A model generated the notes under the pieces. That model was not told the origin of the DNA. It ran no database searches and saw nothing but the letters and a program-made list of their open reading frames with translations. Shown here piece by piece: positions 1-6,790 of a stretch of 64,000 bases of DNA. The stretch is taken from NCBI GenBank assembly GCA_965208745.1, contig CBDBPN010000004.1, positions 4,092,001-4,156,000 of the forward strand. The letters run 5' to 3'. Numbering within the stretch: position 1 is the first letter of the stretch; each line of letters opens with the position of its first letter. The stretch is from VXNE01 sp965208745. GTDB taxonomy: Bacteria; Pseudomonadota; Gammaproteobacteria; Pseudomonadales; Azotimanducaceae. The position numbers and the translations under genes are program-made.

Positions 1-1
1 T

Positions 2-400
2 GCCGAGAACCTGCCGCGCTGGACCAAGTCCGGACGGCTGGAGCAGAAGTGGCGGCAGACCATGCGCGACTACGTGCTGCCGAAGATCGGCAGCCTGCCG
101 GTGGACATCATCGAGGCACGGCACGTCAAGCGGGTGCTGGCGCCGATCGCCGGGGCCGGACATATGGACACGATGAGCCGCACCGGCGACCGCATCGCGC
201 AGACACTAGTGAAGGCGGTGGTCAGGTCGCTGCGCACCGGCAAGGTGGAGCGCAAGCACATGCGCGCGCTGGCGCACGTCGAGGGCTCCAAGACGGTGCG
301 CGCCTACGCCCGCGACGACCTGCTGGAGAAGCGCCGGGCCGTGATGCAGGCATGGGCGGATTACGTCTGCCGCCCGCAAGGCCAGCTGGAAGTCGCGTAG
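2..400 (+). pseudogene. Tyrosine integrase remnant, left-truncated
   Basis: The frame is open from the left edge. It carries the SAM-like core-binding segment of a P4-type phage integrase (RDYVLPKIGSLPVD, then ARHVKRVLAPI). It then passes through about 45 unrecognisable residues to the extreme C-terminus of the same family (GSKTVRAYARDDLLEKRR, AWADYV). The whole catalytic domain, with its R, K, HxxR and Tyr, is missing, so this looks like an internal-deletion pseudogene and cannot be active. The upstream part lies outside the window. It marks the left end of a decayed integrated region whose other genes follow. The family assignment rests on recognising both ends; the site of the deletion is inferred. 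Confidence 0.65.
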
Positions 401-1610
401 GGGAGGATCTACCGCGCCCGGCGCCGCGTCAGCGGCCCCGGGCCGGCGTACGGCTTAGTTTTGCTGGGCGATCCGCCGTCTTATCGACCAAGACGAAGCG
501 GGTCCGCATTGCTGCGCGAAGCCCCGTGATGCAAGTTTCCCGTTGCCGTCCAAGTGCGGCGACTGCGGCTTGCCTTCCGGCAGCGGCCGCGAGCCTCTTT
601 CGGTGCGATGGTGTTCGCAACCGCGGATCGACAGGACTGTCTGCTCCGGTCCGGCGATTCCGCGATGGTAGAGGGCTGCCAGCCCTTAACCCGTCGCGAT
701 GCAACGCGCCACGACAGTCCGGCTCTACGCCCGGCTGTTGCCAGGTCGTCCGCGAAGTATCCGAAGGTTTCGCGGAGACCGCCTGCCGTCTCGGGTACGC
801 CCCTGTTCGCTGCCGATCAGCGACATGGCGTACCGTGCCTTGCGCGGTGCATCTTCCCGCTCGCCGCGTTATGATCGCGGCGTGGCACGTGGGACGCGGG
901 TCTTCCCACGCCCGGGCCGGGTTTCCCCGACAGACGCTGGATTGCTCCAGCGCGCCCGGCTTCCCGGACTACCGGGTTTCCCCGGCCGGTGCCGCATCGC
1001 TGCGGCGACGCCGAACTGCTTCGACGCGCCCGACTTGCGCCGGACTTCCGAGGTGTCCCCCGACCATGTCGCACGAAGCGACCACAAGACGGGGGGCACC
1101 ATACACCCGTCACCAGTCCGGCACTATTCCTGTTTTGGTAAGCGCCCTTGCCGCCACTGGGCTGCCGCCGCGTTTCGCGCCCCGTCACTACCGGAAGTCC
1201 GCCGCCCCCTGGCGGGGCGCCGGACGTAGTGACGGGGCGCAGGTCGCACCGTTTCGCCACCCGGCGCGTCGGTCCCATGCCCGTCCGGGCGCTCGACCGC
1301 AGGTGTCGCTCACTCCGCCTCCTGCACGAAAACGCCGCTTCCGAGCCCGATCACGGCCAGATCCACGCCCGAGACGCGCACGACAGTGGCCTCATTTCCG
1401 GGAACAGGGCCCAGGCGAGGCCACTCTCCGCGCCGCCACCGCGCGCCTGCCGCAGCCCGCGGCTCAGCCCATGGTCAGCCGCAACGGCCTCCACGCGGCG
1501 CACCAGCTCGACGACAACGCCCTTGCTGTCCGCGACATTGCCTCGGGCCTTCCCTGCCGGGCCATCGTCAACCTTTCCCGCCGCCGCGTGTGCGTGTCAC
1601 CTGCGGGGCC
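401..1610. other. Gene-poor, decayed region
   Basis: I see no intact gene here. Long open frames exist on both strands, but they are low-complexity Arg/Pro/Ala products of GC-rich sequence and have no recognisable domain. The stretch holds a strong hairpin, a short duplicated phrase (ccgggtttccccg at about 917 and 981), and near its right end a degenerate gene fragment duplicated 3.2 kb downstream. It reads as mobile-element debris between two integrase genes. Confidence 0.5.
1177..1240. repeat. 15-bp perfect inverted repeat, long hairpin
   Basis: The arms GCGCCCCGTCACTAC (1177-1191) and GTAGTGACGGGGCGC (1226-1240) are perfectly complementary. The 34 bases between them also fold (GTCCG with CGGAC, CCCC with GGGG), giving an almost continuous hairpin. 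There is no T-run, so it is not a classical terminator. It could be a mobile-element end or a recombination site in this decayed island. Confidence 0.6.
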
Positions 1611-1615
1611 CTAGC
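1315..1615 (-). pseudogene. Dead gene fragment, copy A of duplicated segment
   Basis: On the minus strand the sequence reads as protein-like text in two adjacent frames: KGVVVELVRRVEAVAADHGL, then after a one-base frame change GNEATVVRVSGVDLAVI followed by GLGSGVFVQEAE and a stop near 1315. A diverged copy in the same orientation lies at about 4559-4900, with long identical runs such as ctcctgcacgaaaacgccgc. I do not recognise the family. The frame change and lack of a start indicate a decayed gene. Boundaries are approximate. Confidence 0.4.
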
Positions 1616-2924
1616 GCACGTCAACGGCAGCGACCAAGACGCGGCGTGCAGCAGGTGGCAGCGGGCGCACAAACGCTTGCCTTGCGCCGAATCTCTGTGC
1701 GAGGGTACAGAGACGTAAGTTGAGCGCTTCGAAACTGAAAGCTTCTTTTATATCAAACGGTTGCGATTGGTTCCGCAAATCCGCTTTTCCGGAACCTAAC
1801 ACGCTCCTTTCGACCCGCGCAAGCGTTTTCTCGACCCTCTTCGCGGCCTTTCTCGCTCGCCTCGCCGCCCTCCTCATCCGCTTCGACTCCCCGCTGGCCT
1901 CGGGGGAGCGACGCAACGTCGCGCTCGAGCGTCTCAGCCCGGCTCGCCACGAACGACGCGGCTTGCAGCCATCCGGCGGCTCGACTCCATAGCGGAGCCG
2001 CGCAACAGGACCCGTCGCAGCTTCCTGCGCACTCGTGTATTGCGCCATCGTCTCAACTCGCTTCCAACGCCCCGCCGTCAGCAACTCGGGCATCGTCGCC
2101 CCGGCGTCCCTTAGCGATTGCGCCGCCCCAACCCGGAGCGAGTGCCCGGAAATCCTGCCGTCGATCCCCGCCGTTATCGCTCGTCGCCTGACAATGTCCC
2201 GCATGCTGCGCGCGCTCAAGCGCGTGGCGGACACGCGGCCGGCCTTGTTCACACCGCGGAACAGCGGACCTTCCTCGATACCCGCCGTCGCTAGCCACAT
2301 CCGCGCCAGACGCGCCGTTGGGGCACCAGCGTAAAGAACCGCGCCCTTGCCCTCCTGGTCCGTCTTGCTCCGACGGACGACGACTCGCAGCCAGTCCTCC
2401 TCGAACGCGATGTCGGCGACATCCAGCGCGGCTGCCTCAGCCACGCGCAACAGGCAATCTGAGGCTACCCGCAGGAGCAATGCGTCGCGCAGGCCTGCGG
2501 GCCGATTGGCGCCCCGTTCTGCCAGGGCGGCCATGCGATCGACCTGCTCCCAGGACAGGCCATCGACCTGTCCCAACCCGCGGCCGGCACCATCGCGCCG
2601 GAAACCAGCAAGCGCTCGATCCGTGAGTTCCCCGCGCAGGGGCGATACGTCCCCCGCCGCTTCGACGACAGCAGCCACCACCACGGAGGCCGTCGCCGGG
2701 GCCATCCCCCGGTCAAACAGCACGCCCAGGTAGTCCGCCAGCGAGGCGTCCGTCGCCGGCCGCGCTCCGCGCCAGTCGTTAAACCTCGCGACCGCGCGGC
2801 CGTACACGCTCCGCGTCCCCCGCGACAGTGCCTTCTCCGCCAGGCGCGGCCCATGCCTGCCAACGGATCTGTCCCTGTCATTCCTGCCGGTGTCGGCCCA
2901 CTCGGCCTGCGTCCCTGGCGCCAT
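1611..2924 (-). CDS. Tyrosine recombinase / site-specific integrase
   Basis: This is a 437-residue DNA breaking-rejoining enzyme of the phage-integrase superfamily. An N-terminal SAM-like domain covers about residues 30-110. The catalytic domain follows with R160 (DCLLR), K187 (RRSKTD), H261xxR264 (GHSLR), W287 in the usual second His/Trp position (GRWK) and the nucleophile Y296 (MAQYT). All five active-site positions are present, so it may be functional. The start at 2924 was chosen because residues upstream of it are low complexity. The protein continues about 140 residues past the tyrosine into an Arg/Lys-rich tail that is unusual for the family and contains one arm of an inverted repeat, so the original stop may have been lost. 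It lies between two integrase-associated decayed regions and probably moved the island. Confidence 0.85.
   Translation of the reverse strand: MAPGTQAEWADTGRNDRDRSVGRHGPRLAEKALSRGTRSVYGRAVARFNDWRGARPATDASLADYLGVLFDRGMAPATASVVVAAVVEAAGDVSPLRGELTDRALAGFRRDGAGRGLGQVDGLSWEQVDRMAALAERGANRPAGLRDALLLRVASDCLLRVAEAAALDVADIAFEEDWLRVVVRRSKTDQEGKGAVLYAGAPTARLARMWLATAGIEEGPLFRGVNKAGRVSATRLSARSMRDIVRRRAITAGIDGRISGHSLRVGAAQSLRDAGATMPELLTAGRWKRVETMAQYTSAQEAATGPVARLRYGVEPPDGCKPRRSWRAGLRRSSATLRRSPEASGESKRMRRAARRARKAAKRVEKTLARVERSVLGSGKADLRNQSQPFDIKEAFSFEALNLRLCTLAQRFGARQAFVRPLPPAARRVLVAAVDVR
1771..1793 (-). repeat. Inverted repeat arm 1 at integrase gene
   Basis: On the minus strand this reads TCCGGAAAAGCGGATTTGCG followed by GAA. 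It matches the plus-strand site at 3158-3180 in 22 of 23 bases, placing inverted copies on both sides of the recombinase catalytic domain. It lies inside the recombinase's odd C-terminal tail. It may be a recombination (att-like) site or a relic of the element's end; this is inference. Confidence 0.55.
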
Positions 2925-3157
2925 ATCCCATTTGCTCCCAATCGGTCCTCCCAAGTGGACCGCCGACCAAGACCAACGAGGCACCGACCGCGCAGCTGCC
3001 GCGCCAATCGGGACAAACGCCCGGTCGGCCCGGCAATCCGTCAGCCCGCCTGATACGCCGGATTACCTCTGAAGGCAAGAGGACAAGCACGCCGGGGAAT
3101 TCCGAATCTCCGGCGGCTGGAGTCGCTCAAACATCTCTCGACTCCTCCCCGATCGGC

Positions 3158-3180
3158 TCCGAAAAAGCGGATTTGCGGAA
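3158..3180 (+). repeat. Inverted repeat arm 2 upstream of secreted-protein operon
   Basis: This site reads TCCGAAAAAGCGGATTTGCG followed by GAA, one mismatch from the minus-strand copy at 1771-1793. It ends about 25 bases before the start codon of the secreted-protein operon, so if the recombinase acts on it, it could affect expression of that operon. Confidence 0.55.
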
Positions 3181-3205
3181 GTCGAAATTCACGGGGGAGA
3201 ATCGG

Positions 3206-3694
3206 ATGCTTTCAAAGTTCTGGGTTGCGGCGCTTGTGCTAGCACTCGCGGGGGGCGCCGCCGCCAATGCGGCGGAAACAGAAGGGGAGCCCGCCGAGGA
3301 AGCGAGCCCGGCGGCAGCGAGTACCGACGGCGACCCACCGCCTCGGCCTCGCCCTGGTCCCCGACCTAACCTGCTGCTTCAGTGCGTCGCTGGGTGCGCT
3401 TTGATCAACGCCCCGTGTTTTGTACGGGCAGCGGAATACTGGCAGGATCGAGTTGACAATGCGTGGGGCTTCTATGATAGAGCCACGGCCACAGCTCGAC
3501 GAACTCTTCACGATTGCACAGACGACTCGAGCACGTGCACGAGGAACTACAACAGCGCGCTCAACCGCGCGAGAGGTACCCGAGATCAGATGTTAGCGGC
3601 TGCCAACGCAATGTTGGGCACAGCCAACGCAAGTTGTCTGCTATCGCAGGGCACCTGTGTCATAAGCATGAAGCAAAGAGGATTGTGTGGATGA
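3206..3694 (+). CDS. Small secreted Cys-containing protein, unknown
   Basis: This is a 162-residue protein that I do not recognise. It has a clear Sec signal peptide (MLSKFWVAALVLALAGGAAA), a short Pro/Arg-rich stretch (PPPRPRPGPRP), and a C-terminal domain with several cysteines (QCVAGC, APC, DC, TC, SC, GTC, LCG) that look paired for disulfides, so a periplasmic or extracellular location is likely. The start is fixed by the signal peptide and a GGGGGA ribosome-binding site 5-10 bases upstream. The stop overlaps the next start (ATGA), so the two are translationally coupled. It sits beside a recombinase and an inverted repeat, which suggests accessory cargo. A role as a secreted effector or immunity protein is possible but unsupported. 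Confidence 0.7.
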   Translation: MLSKFWVAALVLALAGGAAANAAETEGEPAEEASPAAASTDGDPPPRPRPGPRPNLLLQCVAGCALINAPCFVRAAEYWQDRVDNAWGFYDRATATARRTLHDCTDDSSTCTRNYNSALNRARGTRDQMLAAANAMLGTANASCLLSQGTCVISMKQRGLCG

Positions 3695-4113
3695 AGACGA
3701 TTGCTGGTTTCGTAGCGCTTAGTGTCGCGTTGTTCGCGGGCTCTGTTGAGCTCCAATTGGGAGCACCTAACGGGTTCGAGTTGGCCGGCAAGCTGCCGGG
3801 TCTTGAAACCCAACATCCGAGCGTCTATCAGGACCTTCGAGACGGTACGTTCGATACTTTGCATTGGGATGCAAAGGTCGATTACGTAGCGAAGTTCTGG
3901 CTCGACACAATGGGGCAACTTGCCGAGCCTGGCGATGAATCTGTCTCGGCGATGGTCGAAGCGCTCGAGAAGCTGCGGCACAGCCCGCATCCCCTGAACG
4001 AGTCCGAACATGTCAACGAGGGTTTGTTGATCATGTTCGAAGCGATGATAAGGACTACGGCGACTTCCGATCTATCGCTGCGCCCCGACGAACCGCACCA
4101 GGTCGAGCGCTAA
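3691..4113 (+). CDS. Secreted/periplasmic protein, unknown, coupled
   Basis: This 140-residue product begins with a short hydrophobic signal (MKTIAGFVALSVALFAGSVE) and continues as a largely helical domain (WDAKVDYVAKFWLDTMGQLA, then SVSAMVEALEKL). I do not recognise a family. Its ATG overlaps the upstream TGA, which is strong evidence for a two-gene operon with the preceding Cys-rich secreted protein. AT-richer codons than in neighbouring core genes fit horizontal acquisition. The pair resembles a secreted protein and its partner, but no activity can be assigned. Confidence 0.65.
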   Translation: MKTIAGFVALSVALFAGSVELQLGAPNGFELAGKLPGLETQHPSVYQDLRDGTFDTLHWDAKVDYVAKFWLDTMGQLAEPGDESVSAMVEALEKLRHSPHPLNESEHVNEGLLIMFEAMIRTTATSDLSLRPDEPHQVER

Positions 4114-5120
4114 ACCCCGATCCCCTCTGCGCCCCTCTCCATGGCCGACGGGCTGATCCGGGGGGCGCAGGGGCGCTTCCCTCCTGCCATTGCTACGGTC
4201 CCTCGGGGGCGATCCTCGCCGCTGCTGGTTCTGGGGCCGCTGTTGCCGTTCCTCGGCTTGCTGCCGCTGACGCTGTTGGGCGCTGGCAGCGGCGCTCTAA
4301 CCCGGACACTTCACGAGTGCGCGTGAGTATGGCGTAGATCCGGCGGCGGGGCGTTGCCGAGCGGTTTACTGCCCGCACGAGCCGGTCTCCGACTGCGGAC
4401 CGGGACCAGGCGAGGGATCTGCGACCATTGGCAGGAAGCTCAGGGTTTAGCGCAGGCCATGCATGCGCTCCGCACCCGCTCGCCTCGCCGCCACTGGGCT
4501 GCCGTCGCGTTTTGGCGCCCCGTTTCGCCACCGTCCGGCCGCTGGCGGCGGCCGCGGCAACTCCGCCTCCTGCACGAAAACGCCGCTTCCGAGCCTGATC
4601 GCGGCCAAGATTCACGCCCGAGACGCGCACGACGTTGCCCTCGTTTCCGGGAACACGGCCCCAGCATCGAACGAGGCCACTCTCCGCGCCGCCAGCGCGC
4701 GCCAGCCGCGCCCGCAGGCGCCAAGCCATGCTCGGCCGCGGCGTCCTCCACGCGGCGCACCAACTCGACGATAACGCCTTGGCTGTCCGCGACATCGCCT
4801 CGGGCTTCTTCTCTGCCGGGCCAGCGATGGCCCGAAGGACCCTTCCGGCCGTCGTCAACCTTCCCGCCGCCGTCGGCACCGTGTCACCCGCCAGGGCCGC
4901 AGCGCAGCGCAGGAGCCGCGTCAGCGGCTTGACCACGGTGGCGGCGGTGGCGTTCCCGGCACCTCCGGAGCTCCCCCTTTTCCCGGATCGCCCGGCTACC
5001 GCCGCGGGCCATATCGCACCAGTGACGCCATAGAATGTGGGAACCCGGCACGCCCGGACACGACGCATTCCGCGGCGCGTCAGCTACTTACGCTCGAAAT
5101 GATCGGAAAAAGCCCCGCCT
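4114..5120. other. Gene-poor region with duplicated relic
   Basis: I found no convincing intact gene. The middle holds copy B of the degenerate gene segment. The rest is GC-rich sequence with random open frames on both strands. It separates the recombinase island from the sulfatase, whose stop codon lies at the right end. Confidence 0.5.
4559..4965 (-). pseudogene. Dead gene fragment, copy B of duplicated segment
   Basis: This is the second copy of the segment at about 1315-1615, in the same orientation. On the minus strand it reads VADSQGVIVELVRRVEDAAA, and further on PGNEGNVVRVSGVNL, but frames change and no complete product remains. Its right part, around the phrase gaaggacccttccgg and ending ggcgttcccggc, is also recognisably related to the non-coding tail of the IS3-family element at about 21,475-21,640 on the opposite strand. 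The three copies suggest a dispersed repetitive gene or element in this genome. The function is unknown. Confidence 0.4.
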
Positions 5121-6707
5121 CTACCTGCCCGCGACCTCGTCGTACAGGGGCATCAGCGCCCCGTGCTCGCGGATCCAGGCCTCGTACCGGCCGACGAGGC
5201 GTTCGAGCAGCGCGGGCTCCGCGGCTGCACGGTCGTCGAGTTCCGTCGGGTCGCTCGGCAGGTGAAAGAGCTGCCAGGGCTCGCCGTTCACCCGCACGAT
5301 CTTCCAGGCTCCCATCCGCACCGCGCGGAACCGCTCGGTGAATCCGGAGATCATCGGTTCCGGCTGCGGTCGCGAACCGCCGTCCAGGACAGGCAGCAGG
5401 CTGGCGCCGTCGAGCGCCGGGGTCGGCTTGCCGTCCGCCGTGGCGGGGTAGGCGGCCCCGGCGATGTCGAGCACGGTCGGGAGCACGTCGGCGACGTGTG
5501 CGGGCGCGTCCGTCGTGCCGGGCTGGATTCTCGCGGGCCAGCGCGCGAAAAACGGCGTGCGCGTCCCGCCCTCGTGGCCGTACTGCTTGAAGTAACGGTA
5601 GGGGGTGTTGCCGACGTTGGCCCACGCCGCGCTCAGGGTGCGGAACGAGCGGGGGCCGCCCGGCGGGATCGCGAAGTCCTCGTTGCTGTCGTACGGGCAG
5701 GAGCCGTTGTCGGCCAGGAAGAGAACGAGCGTGGCGTCTTCCACGCCGAGGGCCTGGAGCCTGTCGAGTACGCGTCCGACGTTCCGGTCCAGCCGGTCGA
5801 CCATCGCCGCGAACACGGCCATCTCAAGGGCCAGCGCGTCCTGCTCGGCGGCATCGATCCCGGCCCAGGGCCGGTAGTGGTAGATCTCACCGCGGTAGGG
5901 CTCGCGAAAGCGGTTGATGTTCCCCTCCGGGGGACTCAGGCGCGCGTTGGCCGGCACGGCGCCCAGCTCGCGCTGGCGGCGGAAGCGCTCGGCGCGGATG
6001 ACGTCCCAGCCGGCCCGGTACGTGTCCCGGTAGCGGGCGATATCCTCCTCGCGCGCCTGCAGCGGGTAGTGCGGAGCGTGGTAGGGCAGGTAGAGGAAGA
6101 ACGGCTTGCCGGTATCGTGGGCCCGGTCGAGGAAGCGGAGCGCGTAGTCGGTGAATGCGTCCGTCTGGTAGAAGGGCTCGCGCTCGAGCTCCATCTGCGA
6201 CGGGACCAGTTCCTCCCCGTTCAGCAGGAAGGGCCTGTGCCACTCTCCGTTCCAGGCGCCGTCGGCGGCCTCGAAGTAAGGCGTGAGGCCGTAGAAGGTG
6301 AGCGCCTCGTCGAACGGGCGGCGCTCGATGAGGAGGTCCGCCGCCCAGTCCCGGAAGTGTTTCTTGCCGACCATGACCGTGTGGTACCCGGCGCCCTTGA
6401 GAAGTTCGGGCAGGGTCCGCGCGTTCGCGGCGTGGCGTTTCTCCGCGGCCAGCCCCGTGTAGAGCGCGGCCCGCGTGGTCGCGCACTTGGCCATGTTGTA
6501 GAAGCTGGTGAAGCGCAGGCCCCCGGTGGCCAGGCTGTCGATGTGGGGCGTGTGGATCTCCGACCCGTGCGCGCCGGTGTCCGCATAGCCGAGGTCGTCG
6601 GCGAGGATCAGGACCACGTTGGGCCGGGCGTGGGCGAGGGCTCCGGCGAGCAGTGCGCACAGCGCGAGCGTGCTCCATCGCGGTGGCTGCAACAGGGGTT
6701 TGCGCAT
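5121..6707 (-). CDS. Sulfatase (arylsulfatase family), exported
   Basis: This 528-residue alkaline-phosphatase-superfamily hydrolase should cleave sulfate esters, probably of carbohydrates, in the periplasm. It has a signal peptide (about residues 1-27, ending AHA), the metal-binding start PNVVLILADDLGYAD (Asp37, Asp38), and the sulfatase signature at residues 75-85 (CATTRAALYTG). Cys75 is the residue that would be oxidised to formylglycine. The usual Pro or Ala two residues after the Cys is Thr here. A C-terminal metal site (LVLFLADNGS) and the typical substrate-binding tail (MGAWKIVRVNGEPWQLFHL) are present. The start at 6707 was chosen for its signal peptide; an upstream ATG at 6773 only adds Pro/Gly-rich residues. 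The gene is divergent from the CaiB gene. Confidence 0.9.
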   Translation of the reverse strand: MRKPLLQPPRWSTLALCALLAGALAHARPNVVLILADDLGYADTGAHGSEIHTPHIDSLATGGLRFTSFYNMAKCATTRAALYTGLAAEKRHAANARTLPELLKGAGYHTVMVGKKHFRDWAADLLIERRPFDEALTFYGLTPYFEAADGAWNGEWHRPFLLNGEELVPSQMELEREPFYQTDAFTDYALRFLDRAHDTGKPFFLYLPYHAPHYPLQAREEDIARYRDTYRAGWDVIRAERFRRQRELGAVPANARLSPPEGNINRFREPYRGEIYHYRPWAGIDAAEQDALALEMAVFAAMVDRLDRNVGRVLDRLQALGVEDATLVLFLADNGSCPYDSNEDFAIPPGGPRSFRTLSAAWANVGNTPYRYFKQYGHEGGTRTPFFARWPARIQPGTTDAPAHVADVLPTVLDIAGAAYPATADGKPTPALDGASLLPVLDGGSRPQPEPMISGFTERFRAVRMGAWKIVRVNGEPWQLFHLPSDPTELDDRAAAEPALLERLVGRYEAWIREHGALMPLYDEVAGR

Positions 6708-6790
6708 CGGTTCCGCCGGTGGTCCTTCGCAGACCGGTCCTTGTCCTGCCGGGCCTGGCCGGTCCGGGTGCAAAGGCTATCATCGCCCGG

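Noticed and set aside
900..1000. A CRISPR-like array around the repeated phrase ccgggtttccccg
   Set aside because: There are only two short imperfect occurrences about 64 bases apart, without a conserved full-length repeat.
49..1614. A 521-residue frame covering the left-end region
   Set aside because: It overlaps the integrase remnant in another frame and is low-complexity Arg/Pro/Ala throughout, with no recognisable domain or ribosome-binding site.
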